This document shows positions 6,877 to 15,316 of a DNA stretch of 58,081 nt, piece after piece. Below the pieces are notes generated by a model. That model was not told where the DNA came from and searched no databases. It saw only the letters and a program-made list of their open reading frames with translations. How positions within the stretch are numbered: position 1 is the first letter of the stretch; every line of letters starts with the position of its first letter. Both the position numbers and the translations under genes were made by a program. Source of the stretch: Lentzea sp. NEAU-D7 (GTDB lineage: Bacteria > Actinomycetota > Actinomycetes > Mycobacteriales > Pseudonocardiaceae); assembly GCF_026242055.1 (NCBI RefSeq), contig NZ_JAPJDL010000039.1, positions 1 to 58,081 of the forward strand, read 5' to 3'.

Positions 6877-9207
6877 TCAGTTCAGCACGCAGAGCAGTGA
6901 GCAGGCCTTCGCGGACGACCACTCGCTGTACGTGCGGGTGCCGTTGACCGGCGTGTACTTCGCCTTCGCCTTGTTGGTCAGGGGGAAGAGCGAGAGCAAC
7001 GCGTACGTCGAGCAGTAGACCACTTCGGACTCACCGGGTTGCAGCGTGAACGGCCCGGACTGGCAGGCCGGTTCCACGTCGTCGACCACGTACGCGTCGA
7101 CGATCGGGATCGGGCCGTTGTTGGTCACCGTGACGCGCCAGTACGCGGTCGCGTTCAGCAGGCCGAGCACGCCCACGGGTGCTTGCTTCGCCCACGGACC
7201 GGCGCCGCCCGCCTTGCAGTTGGCCGGCGTGTAGGACCCGCAGATCTCCTTGTTCACCACCACGTTCGGCATGCACGCCGTTCCCGGCGCGACCTGGCGG
7301 GTCACCGTGTTGGACGAGAAGCCGCCCGTCGCATCGGTTCCGTTCGCCGTGTTCGCGACGGACGTGACCGCGCAGTCCGCGGAGATCGTGGTGCGGAAGC
7401 ACATCTGCGGTGCGTCGCCGTTGAACTCCACGGCCAGGGACGGCTGGTTGCCGCCGCCGAAGTCCGCGGCGTTGTTCAGCACGAGCGAAGCCGTGACGGT
7501 CAGCGAGGAGGCCGTGACACCGGTCAGGTCGACCGTGCCGTCAGGGGCGAAGCCCGGTGTGGCGACGGGGTTTCCGCCTCCGTCGACGGCCTTCACGGTG
7601 GAGGCGCCGAAGTTCACGTTCGCCGGTGTCACGCCGACGAGCCGCGCCTTCGTGTATGCGGTGACGTGCGGTTTGCCGTCGCAGTAGAACTGAGACGGGG
7701 TGAGAGACACGGAGGCGCCGCTGCGAACGCAGGGCGACGCCCCCGTGTCAGGATCCATCGAGAACAGCACGCCCGCGTCACCCAAGCCGATCATGCAGCC
7801 GGTGGGAACGTCGTAGGCGTAGCCGTAGTCCCTGGTGTCGCCACCGTTGACGGTCGGGTGGGTGATGCGCGAAGGCACGCCGGCACAGGACGCCCCGGTG
7901 CTCCAGTCGTGGCACACCGCCGCACCCAGGTACGGGCCGCGCCAGATGCCGATGAAGCTGCGCACGCGGTCACCGGTGCGGACCACCTCGGGGTTGAACG
8001 CGATCACGCCTCCTTCCAGTCCGGCCGTGGCCGACGGCGCGGGCAGGGGCGAGCCGTCGATCGCGTAACAGGTGGTGACGTTCGACGCACCGGTCGTGCT
8101 GGAACACGCACCGGTCTCCGCACCCGTGGTGCTGTAGGCGGTGTAGGCGTTGTAGGTGATGTTGCCGTTGGGCCCGACGGGTTTCGAGGCCGGCCAGCCC
8201 GCACACCTGGCCGTGGTGCTGGGGTCGAAGCAGCCCAGCTGGGGAGCGCCACCGGCGGCCGGCACCGAGGAGGCGAAGAGCTTGCCCCCGGCGACGGTCA
8301 GCGCGCCGTAGTAGTAGCTGCCGGTGTTGGTCCACGGCACGATCGGGGCGTAGGGCTGGCCCGCGCACGCGCTCTGGGTGGCGATCGTCCAGCACACCAC
8401 GTCGCCCGAGGTCGAGGCACCGTAGAGGTTGCCGCCGATCTGGACGAGTCCCGCCATCTCGGTCGTCTGCCCGCCGCGGGGCATCAGCGGCCAGAACCCG
8501 CAGTTGCCCGGAGCGACGAGGTCCATGCAGGCCACGCCGATCGAGGACGCCGTGGTGGCCGAGTAGTAAACGCGCGCCGGATTCGCCTCGTCGCGCACGT
8601 ACTGCGGTTCGAGCGGGCTGCTGATGTCGCCGGTGTTCCCCGTGCCGAACGGGCCGGGCGCGGTGTTGAGCGGTTTCGGCCACGGACCGCCTGGGCAGGG
8701 CGTGCTCGTCGAGAGATCGGTGCACACCAGCTTGGGGACGGTGAGAGCCGCGTGGTGGTAGACGTTCCACGCCTGCAGGCGGCCGTCGGGCGTGCGCTGC
8801 AGGATCGGGGTGAAGCCGTCACCGCCGGTCGATGCCGCGCTGGCCTGCACCGGCGGCGTCAACACGCTGGAGAGCGCCTTGCCACCGTTGCGCACGTTGG
8901 CGTTCGTCGCGGTGACCGGGTTGCCCTCGGTGCCGGTCCAGCCCGGCGGTACCTGCAGCGAGCCGGCCAGCAGGGTCTGGCCCGCGCCGATGGGGTCGGT
9001 GATCGAAGCGGCACCGTCGGCGCCGTTCGCGTAGGACACGACCCAGGAGGCGACGTCGCCGTGGGAGGCGGGATCGGACACTCCCTGCACGGACTTGGTG
9101 AGCGTGGACACGGGTGGCTGGGCGGCCACGGGAACGGCGGCGGTGAGCGTGCTGCCGGCGAGCACGCCCGCTAGCACCATCGCCGGCACACGTCTTCGCA
9201 CGAGCAT
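6877..9207 (-). CDS. Secreted protein with five C-x8-C repeats and a DUF11-like C-terminus
   Basis: 776 residues with a clear Sec signal peptide (MLVRRRVPAMVLAGVLAG, cleavage probably after AAQ near residue 30). Residues 150-500 contain five cysteine pairs with identical spacing, C162/C171, C227/C236, C272/C281, C326/C335 and C432/C441. Most are followed by Ala/Pro-Gly-x-Pro, and VYY- or LYG-type strands lie between. The pattern suggests a disulphide-stapled beta-propeller, which is inference. The last 200 residues look like a DUF11-type beta-sandwich (YWRVTVTNNGPIPIVDAYVVDD). It probably acts outside the cell or on the wall. A GAAGGGA site lies just before the ATG. Confidence 0.85.
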   Translation of the reverse strand: MLVRRRVPAMVLAGVLAGSTLTAAVPVAAQPPVSTLTKSVQGVSDPASHGDVASWVVSYANGADGAASITDPIGAGQTLLAGSLQVPPGWTGTEGNPVTATNANVRNGGKALSSVLTPPVQASAASTGGDGFTPILQRTPDGRLQAWNVYHHAALTVPKLVCTDLSTSTPCPGGPWPKPLNTAPGPFGTGNTGDISSPLEPQYVRDEANPARVYYSATTASSIGVACMDLVAPGNCGFWPLMPRGGQTTEMAGLVQIGGNLYGASTSGDVVCWTIATQSACAGQPYAPIVPWTNTGSYYYGALTVAGGKLFASSVPAAGGAPQLGCFDPSTTARCAGWPASKPVGPNGNITYNAYTAYSTTGAETGACSSTTGASNVTTCYAIDGSPLPAPSATAGLEGGVIAFNPEVVRTGDRVRSFIGIWRGPYLGAAVCHDWSTGASCAGVPSRITHPTVNGGDTRDYGYAYDVPTGCMIGLGDAGVLFSMDPDTGASPCVRSGASVSLTPSQFYCDGKPHVTAYTKARLVGVTPANVNFGASTVKAVDGGGNPVATPGFAPDGTVDLTGVTASSLTVTASLVLNNAADFGGGNQPSLAVEFNGDAPQMCFRTTISADCAVTSVANTANGTDATGGFSSNTVTRQVAPGTACMPNVVVNKEICGSYTPANCKAGGAGPWAKQAPVGVLGLLNATAYWRVTVTNNGPIPIVDAYVVDDVEPACQSGPFTLQPGESEVVYCSTYALLSLFPLTNKAKAKYTPVNGTRTYSEWSSAKACSLLCVLN

Positions 9208-9401
9208 GGTCCCTTCGGTGGCGGGTAGTTCGGGAACTGACCGCCGACGCTAGGGACGTCTTCTGTTCGGGAAAAACCCCCTCACCCGCGTGCACGTGAT
9301 GTCTGCACCATCAGACCAATGTGCGAATGCTGAACATGTGCCCTGACAAGAGATTCCAATTCATCCCTGAATGAAGTTTCACCTGAACGCCGCTGAAGTG
9401 C

Positions 9402-11774
9402 CTATGCGAGAAGCGAATGCTCGCGGTGCGGGGTCCACCGCAGGTGGACGGTGCGGTCGGGCGGCTCCGCCCGCAGCAGGGACAACCGCGGCCGGACGGC
9501 GTCGGTGCGCGCGGACGGCGGCTTGCGGCTGCCGGCGCGGTACTGGACCGGCCACTCGGCCGGGTACCCCTGCTCGGCCGCCGCGTGCAACGTCCAGTGC
9601 GGGTCGTAGAGGTGCGTGCGCCCGAGCGCGCACAGGTCCGCTCGGCCCGCCAGCAGGATGGAGTTGACGTCGTCGTAGGACGCGATGGCTCCGACCGCGA
9701 TGACGGCCGCTCCCTCGACCTCGTGACGGATCCGGTCGGCGAACGGCGTCTGGTAGCTGCGGCCGTACGCGGGACGTTCGCCCGCCGTGACCTGGCCGGT
9801 GGAGACGTCGATCGCGTTCGCGCCGTGGGCGATGAACGCGCGGGCGATCTCCACGGCGTCGTGCTCGGTGTTGCCGCCGTCGACCCAGTCGGTCGCGGAG
9901 ATGCGCACGATCATCGGGCGTTCCTCCGGCCACACGGCGCGGACGGCGTCGAACACCTCCAGGGGGAACCTCAGCCGGTTCGTCAGCGAGCCGCCGTACT
10001 CGTCGGTGCGCTGGTTGGCGATCGGAGAGAGGAACGAGGACAGCAGGTAGCCGTGCGCGCAGTGCAGTTCGAGCAGGTCGAACCCCGCTTCGGCACCGCG
10101 CCGGGCCGCGGCGGCGAACTCCGCGGTGATCCGGGCCAGGTCCTCGCGGCCGGCTTCGGCCGGGACGGGTGAACCAGGGCCGTACGGCAGCGGAGACGGG
10201 CCGATGACGTCCCAGTTCCCCTCGGGCAGCGGCTCGTCCATGCCCTCCCACATCAGGCGGGTGGAGCCCTTGCGGCCGGAGTGGCCGAGCTGCAGGCCGA
10301 TGCGGGCGGTGCTCCGCTCGTGCGCGAACGCCACGATCCGCGCCCAGGAGTCGCGCTGCTCGTCGGTCCACAGACCGGTGCAGCCGGGCGTGATGCGTCC
10401 CTCGGGCGAGACGCAGACCATCTCGGTCATCACCAGTCCCGCGCCGCCCATGGCCTTCGAGCCCAGGTGCACGAGGTGGAAGTCGCCCGGCACGCCGTCG
10501 ACGGCGGAGTACATGTCCATCGCCGAGACGATCACGCGGTTCTTGAGCTCCAGCTGTCCCAGGCGGAACGGCTGGAACATCGCCGGGGCCGTGCTCTCGA
10601 GTCCCTGGGACGCGGCGAACGCGGCGTCGACGCGGTCGGCGAACTCCGGGTCGCGGGTGCGCAGGTTGTCGTAGGTGATCCGGCGCGAGCGCGTGAGCAG
10701 GTTGAAGCAGAACCGGGTCGGCTCCTGGTCCGCGTACATGCCGATGTTCTCGAACCACTCCAGGGACGCCTGGGCGGCGCGCTGGGTGGATTCGACGACG
10801 GGGCGTCGTTCGGTCTCGTAGGCCGTCAGCGCGGTCTCGACGTCACCGTGTTCGTGCAGGCACGCGGCGAGGGCGAGCGAGTCCTCCATCGCGAGTTTGG
10901 TGCCGGAGCCGATCGAGAAGTGCGCGGTGTGTGCGGCGTCGCCCACGAGGACCACGTTGCCGTGGTGCCAGCGCTCGTTGCGCACGGTGGCGAAGCTGAG
11001 CCACTTCGAGTTGTTGGCGAACACCTGGTGGCCGGCCAGCTCCTCCGCGAACAGCTCGCGGATCCGGTCGACGGCGTGCTCGTCCGAGACGCCCGGCGCG
11101 AACTCCTGGGCCGTGTCGAAGCCGGCGCGGCGCCAGACGTCCTCGTGCATCTCGACGATGAACGTGGAACCGCTGTCGGAGTACGGATAACCGTGGACCT
11201 GCATGGTGCCCCACGGTGTGTCCTTGATGAAGAACTGGAACGCCTCGAAGACGCGATCCGTGCCGAGCCACATGTACTTGTTGTGCCTGCGGTCCACAGT
11301 GGAGCGGAAGACGTCCGCGAAGGACTGCCGCACCAGCGAGTTGACGCCGTCCGCCCCGACCACCAGGTCGTGCGACGCGCGCAGGACCTCCGCGCCGGGC
11401 GCGGGCGTGGAGAAGTGCACGGTCACGCCGAGATCGCGGCACCGCCGCTGGAGCAGCCCGAGCAGCTCCTTGCGGCTCATCGCGGCGAACCCCTGGCCGC
11501 CCACGGTGTGGCTCTCGCCGCGGTGGTGGATGTCGATGTCGGTCCACCGGGCGAACCGGCTGGCCATGGCGGCGGCGAACTCCGGGTCGGCGTTCTCGAT
11601 CCCGCCGAGCGTCTCGTCGGAGAACACCACGCCGAAGCCGAACGTGACGTCCGGCGCGTCGCGCTCCCACACGGTGACGTCGTGCGCCGGATCGAGCTGC
11701 TTCATCAGTGCCGCGAAGTAGAGACCTCCAGGGCCACCACCGACGACGGCGATCCTTCTGGGTGCGGTCCTCAC
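9402..11774 (-). CDS. Flavin monooxygenase fused to old-yellow-enzyme reductase, aryl-CoA hydroxylase type
   Basis: 790 residues in two enzymes. Residues 1-390 are a class A FAD monooxygenase: GGGPGG at 12-17 for FAD, and GDAAHTAHFSIGSGTK further on. Residues 399-750 are an NADH:flavin oxidoreductase barrel (ELHCAHGYLLSSFLSP, then TDEYGGSLTNR). This fusion is the architecture of 2-aminobenzoyl-CoA monooxygenase/reductase and of salicylyl-CoA 5-hydroxylase/oxidoreductase. The last 40 residues look unconserved. The GTG start at 11774 shares GTGA with the stop of the CoA ligase, so the two are co-translated. Anthranilyl-CoA or salicylyl-CoA are the best substrate guesses, and sequence reading alone cannot decide. 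Confidence 0.9.
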   Translation of the reverse strand: MRTAPRRIAVVGGGPGGLYFAALMKQLDPAHDVTVWERDAPDVTFGFGVVFSDETLGGIENADPEFAAAMASRFARWTDIDIHHRGESHTVGGQGFAAMSRKELLGLLQRRCRDLGVTVHFSTPAPGAEVLRASHDLVVGADGVNSLVRQSFADVFRSTVDRRHNKYMWLGTDRVFEAFQFFIKDTPWGTMQVHGYPYSDSGSTFIVEMHEDVWRRAGFDTAQEFAPGVSDEHAVDRIRELFAEELAGHQVFANNSKWLSFATVRNERWHHGNVVLVGDAAHTAHFSIGSGTKLAMEDSLALAACLHEHGDVETALTAYETERRPVVESTQRAAQASLEWFENIGMYADQEPTRFCFNLLTRSRRITYDNLRTRDPEFADRVDAAFAASQGLESTAPAMFQPFRLGQLELKNRVIVSAMDMYSAVDGVPGDFHLVHLGSKAMGGAGLVMTEMVCVSPEGRITPGCTGLWTDEQRDSWARIVAFAHERSTARIGLQLGHSGRKGSTRLMWEGMDEPLPEGNWDVIGPSPLPYGPGSPVPAEAGREDLARITAEFAAAARRGAEAGFDLLELHCAHGYLLSSFLSPIANQRTDEYGGSLTNRLRFPLEVFDAVRAVWPEERPMIVRISATDWVDGGNTEHDAVEIARAFIAHGANAIDVSTGQVTAGERPAYGRSYQTPFADRIRHEVEGAAVIAVGAIASYDDVNSILLAGRADLCALGRTHLYDPHWTLHAAAEQGYPAEWPVQYRAGSRKPPSARTDAVRPRLSLLRAEPPDRTVHLRWTPHREHSLLA

Positions 11775-13381
11775 GCCGTCACCTCCTCTTCGACGATCTT
11801 GCGGAGCGTGAAGCGCTGCAGCTTGCCGCTGGCGTTGCGCGGCAACGAGGTCCGGAACCGGATCTCGCGCGGGTACTTGTAGGGCGCGATCGTGCGCTTG
11901 ACGTGGTCCTGGATCTCGCGGGCCTTCGCCTCGTCGCTCGGAACTCCGTCGCGCAGCACGACGAAGGCGCACACGACCGATCCGCGTTCCTCGTCGGGTT
12001 TGGCGACGACGGCGGACTCCAGCACGTCCGGGTGGGTGTCGATGGCCTCCTCGACCTCCGGGCCGCCGATGTTGTAGCCGGAGGAGACGATCATGTGGTC
12101 GCTGCGGGCGTGGTAGTGGAAGTAGCCGTCCTCGTCGCGGTGGAAGACGTCACCGGTGACGTTCCAGCCGCCCACCACGTAGTCCTCCTGCCGCTCGTCG
12201 TCGAGGTAGCGGCAGCCGACGGGGCCGATCACGCCGAGCCGTCCCGGCTCGCCGGGGCCGAGCTCCTCGCCGTCGGCGCCGAGCACGGTGGCGCGGTATC
12301 CGGGCACCGGCTTGCCCGTGGAGCCCGGCCGGATGTCGTCGCCGGCGGCGGAGATGAAGATGTGCAACAGCTCCGTGGCGCCGATGCCGTCGATCACCTT
12401 GAGCCCCAGCCGCTCGTGCAGCCGCCGCCAGGTCTCCTGGGGAATGTGCTCGCCGGCAGACACCGCGGTCCGCAGACCGCCGAGCTTCGCCTCGGCGCCG
12501 TCGCGCAGGATCGCCTTGTACGCGGTCGGCGCCGTCGCGAGCACCGTGACCCCGTGCCGCTGCACGAGGTCCGCGATCTGGGCGGGCGTGGCGGCCTCGG
12601 TCAGCAGGGCGCAGGCACCGGCCCGCAGCGGGAAGACCACGAGCATGCCCAGGCCGAACGTGAAGGCGAACGGGGCGGTGCAGGCGACGAGGTCGTCCCC
12701 GGTCAGCCGCAGCACGTGCCGGCCGAAGGTGTTGTCGATGGACAGGACGTCGCGGTGGAAGTGCGCGGTGATCTTGGGTGATCCGGTGCTGCCGGACGTG
12801 GGCGCCAGCAGTGCCACGTCGTCGGCGGCGGTGTCGACCGCGGTGAACTCCCCCGGCTTCGTCGCGGCGAGCACCCGCAGGTCGTCGTACCCGACCACGG
12901 TCAGCTCCGCGAAGGCGTGCAGGTCCTCCACGAACCGCTGGTCGGCCAGGGCTATCGACGGACGGGTCCGCTCGACGACGGGCGTCAGCTCACGGGTCCG
13001 CAGCGCGGCCATGGTCGTCACCACCACGCCACCGGCCTTGAGGACGCCGAGCCACGCGGCCACGGTCCACGGGTTGTTCGGTGACCGGAGCAGAACGCGT
13101 TGCCCCGGCACGAGACCGAGGTCCTCGACGAGCACCTGGGCCACCTGGTCGGCGCGGGTCTTCAGCTCGCCGTAGGACCACACCTCCCCCGCCGGCGTCC
13201 GCAGGGCGGGGCGGCCGGGGCCGAACCTGGCCACCGGCACGTCGATGAGCTCGGTGGCGGCGTTGAGCCTCGCAGGGTAGGTCAGCTCGGGCGTCGTGAA
13301 CTCGATCACCGGCCAGAGGGCGGCCGGCGGCAAGTGGTCGCGGGCGAAGGTGTCCCGAGGGGGTGACGGAGGAGTCGGCAT
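11771..13381 (-). CDS. Aryl-CoA ligase, benzoate/2-aminobenzoate-CoA ligase family
   Basis: 536 residues, an ANL-superfamily acid:CoA ligase. Motifs seen: APTSGSTGSPK (phosphate-binding loop), IGATELLHIF (A5), HARSDHMIVSSGYNIGGPEV (hinge) and the A10 lysine in LPRNASGK. The GATELLHIF and SSGYNI.GPEVE combination is that of benzoate- and 2-aminobenzoate-CoA ligases. It would activate the ring acid for the downstream CoA-dependent monooxygenase, to which it is coupled by GTGA. The start at 13381 has GGAAGGA seven bases upstream. The thioesterase gene lies 41 bases upstream on the same strand. Confidence 0.9.
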   Translation of the reverse strand: MPTPPSPPRDTFARDHLPPAALWPVIEFTTPELTYPARLNAATELIDVPVARFGPGRPALRTPAGEVWSYGELKTRADQVAQVLVEDLGLVPGQRVLLRSPNNPWTVAAWLGVLKAGGVVVTTMAALRTRELTPVVERTRPSIALADQRFVEDLHAFAELTVVGYDDLRVLAATKPGEFTAVDTAADDVALLAPTSGSTGSPKITAHFHRDVLSIDNTFGRHVLRLTGDDLVACTAPFAFTFGLGMLVVFPLRAGACALLTEAATPAQIADLVQRHGVTVLATAPTAYKAILRDGAEAKLGGLRTAVSAGEHIPQETWRRLHERLGLKVIDGIGATELLHIFISAAGDDIRPGSTGKPVPGYRATVLGADGEELGPGEPGRLGVIGPVGCRYLDDERQEDYVVGGWNVTGDVFHRDEDGYFHYHARSDHMIVSSGYNIGGPEVEEAIDTHPDVLESAVVAKPDEERGSVVCAFVVLRDGVPSDEAKAREIQDHVKRTIAPYKYPREIRFRTSLPRNASGKLQRFTLRKIVEEEVTA

Positions 13382-13422
13382 GGGTGAGTCCTTCCGGCGA
13401 CCCGCGTGGCGGCGCGGGCAGG

Positions 13423-14322
13423 TCAGGCGGTGCGGATCATGCCCTCCTGGGCAACGGTGGCGAGGTGGAGACCATCGCGGGTGAAGAAGCGGCCGTGGCC
13501 GAGGCCCCGGCCCGCGTCGGCGGCGACGGCCTCCTGCACGTAGAGGAGCCAGTCGTCGACCGGGCCCTCGCGGTGGAACCACATCGCGTGGTCGAGGCTC
13601 GCGGTGACGAGACCCGGCCGGGCCCACGGCAGGTCGAGCACCCGCAGGACCGGTTCGAGGATCGTGTAGTCGCACACGTAGGCCAGCGCGGCGAGGTCGC
13701 GCTGGGCGTCGGTCAGGCCGTCGACCGGGCGCAGCGGGTCGAACGGTTTGACCCACACGGCCTGGTGCGGGACCTTCTCGCCCTCCACCGCGAGGTAGAC
13801 CGGGCCGGGCGCGTGCCGCATGTCGAAGCTGCGGCCACCGGACCAGTAGGCCTTCGACTCCTCGGTCATCGAGCCGCCGGAGCGTCCGGCGAGGAAGTCG
13901 GCGGAGCTGGGCAGCTCCTCCGGGCCGGGCAGGTCGCCGGTCAGCTCGGCCCGGAAACCACCTCCCGGCTCGCCGGCGGCGAAGTTCGCGAGGCAGGCGT
14001 AGAGGGGCTTGCCGTTCTGGTAGCCGCGGACCTGCCGGGTGCTGTAGCCGCGGCCGTCGCGCAGCAGCTCCACCTCGTAGCGCACCTCGGCGCCGATGTC
14101 GGCCGGGCGAAGGAAGTAGCTGTGCATCGAGTGCAGCGTCTTGCCGTCGGTCACCGAGCGCATGGCCGCGGCCGCTGCGGCGGCGACCAGGTCCCCGCCG
14201 TAGGCCTTGGGCCACGGGCAGGGCTGGGTGACGGCGGTGAAGGCGAGGTCGAAGTGCTCGGGCTCGGCCTTCTCCAGCGCGACGGCGTCGGTGAAGATCG
14301 CGGAGGTCGGTGCGGGCGTCAT
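13423..14322 (-). CDS. Acyl-CoA thioesterase, TesB-like double hot-dog
   Basis: 299 residues. The N-terminal half has KAYGGDLVAAAAAAA and HSMHSYFLRPAD. The C-terminal half has SLDHAMWFHR and RGLGHGRFF. Both are typical of TesB/ACOT8-type double hot-dog thioesterases. In this operon the likely role is release of the free hydroxylated aromatic acid from CoA after ring hydroxylation, before or instead of beta-oxidation-type steps. Start ATG at 14322 shares ATGA with the stop of the cupin gene, so the two are translationally coupled. Confidence 0.87.
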   Translation of the reverse strand: MTPAPTSAIFTDAVALEKAEPEHFDLAFTAVTQPCPWPKAYGGDLVAAAAAAAMRSVTDGKTLHSMHSYFLRPADIGAEVRYEVELLRDGRGYSTRQVRGYQNGKPLYACLANFAAGEPGGGFRAELTGDLPGPEELPSSADFLAGRSGGSMTEESKAYWSGGRSFDMRHAPGPVYLAVEGEKVPHQAVWVKPFDPLRPVDGLTDAQRDLAALAYVCDYTILEPVLRVLDLPWARPGLVTASLDHAMWFHREGPVDDWLLYVQEAVAADAGRGLGHGRFFTRDGLHLATVAQEGMIRTA

Positions 14323-14801
14323 CGGGTCAGCCAGTCGCGCAGTTCCTCGTCCGGCACGTCGTCCAGGTTCACGACGATGTTCTCCGGCGTCCGCGTGGTC
14401 ATCCACGTGAGCGGGTTGTTCCGGTCGAGGTTGCACTCGATGTGCGGCATGAACGGCGGCACGAACACCCAGTCGCCCTCCTCCATGTCGACGTAGTCCT
14501 CGAACCTCTCGCCGAAGTAGATCCGCGCCCGGCCGGAGAGCACGTAGCCGCCGGTCTCGGCCTCGCCGTGGTGGTGGGTGACCGAGCGGTAGCCCGGTTC
14601 GTTCGTGACCTTGCCGAACCACAGCTTCGTCGCCGGGGTGTGCTGGATGCTCACGCCCGAGATGCGGATCGCGCCACCGGAGTCGGCGGTGTCCGGGTTC
14701 TCGGCACCGCCGCGCGTCACGACCGGCGCGACCAGGCCGCTGGGCAGCCGGTACATCGAGTTGTCGCCGTCGAGCTGGTACTTGCTCAGGTCGGGCTCCA
14801 T
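14319..14801 (-). CDS. Single-domain cupin, candidate ring-cleavage or isomerising enzyme
   Basis: 160 residues with one cupin barrel. THHHGEAETGGYVLSG supplies His76-78 and Glu82, and FMPHIEC supplies His120, a typical 3-His/1-Glu metal site. It is shorter than classic bicupin gentisate dioxygenases (about 340-380 residues). A ring-opening dioxygenase role is suggested by position between CoA-linked hydroxylation and an FAH hydrolase, but is unproven. First gene of the minus-strand arm. The ATG at 14801 has no good ribosome site (GAATACGAGAT precedes), so a leaderless start is plausible. Confidence 0.85.
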   Translation of the reverse strand: MEPDLSKYQLDGDNSMYRLPSGLVAPVVTRGGAENPDTADSGGAIRISGVSIQHTPATKLWFGKVTNEPGYRSVTHHHGEAETGGYVLSGRARIYFGERFEDYVDMEEGDWVFVPPFMPHIECNLDRNNPLTWMTTRTPENIVVNLDDVPDEELRDWLTR

Positions 14802-14841
14802 ATCTCGTATTCTTCACGACCGTCAGATACTGTCAATACTC
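14802..14841. promoter_or_regulatory. 40-bp divergent promoter region of the aromatic cluster
   Basis: Only 40 bases separate the cupin ATG (minus) from the RidA ATG (plus). On the minus strand TTGACA (14836 to 14831) lies about 18 bases from GAATAC, which ends five bases before the cupin ATG. On the plus strand TACTGT (14828-14833) lies eight bases before the RidA ATG. TATCT at 14801-14805 and AGATA at 14825-14829 form a loose inverted repeat. Both transcripts could be leaderless. PaaX is the obvious candidate regulator. Box assignment is by eye. Confidence 0.5.
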
Positions 14842-15258
14842 ATGAGGCCTGCAGCAGTGAACCCGGCCAGCCTTCCGGCGCCGAGCGGTTACTCCCACGG
14901 CACCCTCGCCGGCACCACCCTCCACCTGGGCGGGCAGACCGCCCTCGACGCCGACATGAAGATCGTTCCCGGCGGCATCGTCGAGCAGTTCCGCCAGGCG
15001 TTCAGCAACGTGCTGACGACGTTGCGCGCGGTCGGCGGTGAGCCGGAGGACCTGGTCAGCATCACGATCTACCTGACGGACATCCCCGGCTACCAAGCCC
15101 ACGGCAAGGAGATCGGCAAGGTGTGGCGGGAGCTCGCCGGCCCGGTCTACCCGGCCATGGCGGGCATCGGCTGCACGGCGCTGTGGCAGCCGGAGGCGCT
15201 GATCGAGATCCTCGGCGTCGCGGTGATCCCGGAAGACCGGCTGGTCAGGCCCAGCTGA
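14842..15258 (+). CDS. RidA/YjgF-family deaminase-like protein
   Basis: 138 residues. LGGQTALDADMKIVPGG, QAFSNVLTTLRAVGGEPEDL and the late ALWQPEALIEILGVAVIP are standard RidA-family landmarks. Family members hydrolyse reactive enamines/imines, and relatives in aromatic pathways deaminate 2-aminomuconate-type products. Here that would fit an amino-substituted ring substrate such as anthranilate (inference). The ATG at 14842 fits a leaderless start. The GTG at 14857, nine bases after a GAGG, is an alternative giving 133 residues. First gene of the plus-strand arm. Confidence 0.87.
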   Translation: MRPAAVNPASLPAPSGYSHGTLAGTTLHLGGQTALDADMKIVPGGIVEQFRQAFSNVLTTLRAVGGEPEDLVSITIYLTDIPGYQAHGKEIGKVWRELAGPVYPAMAGIGCTALWQPEALIEILGVAVIPEDRLVRPS

Positions 15259-15267
15259 ATCGATAGC

Positions 15268-15287
15268 GTTTCCATGATCAGCGAAAC
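15268..15287. promoter_or_regulatory. 20-bp palindrome between RidA and FAH genes, probable operator
   Basis: GTTTC, two bases, TGATCA, two bases, GAAAC: the outer 5-base arms and the inner TGATCA share one centre (15277.5). It lies in the 58-base gap before the FAH hydrolase, upstream of its GAGGAGG ribosome site. This suggests a second regulated promoter inside the plus arm. PaaX is a candidate binder, but I see no equally good copy in 14802-14841. Confidence 0.5.
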
Positions 15288-15316
15288 ATGAACGCGATAT
15301 CCGAGGAGGTTCGTGG

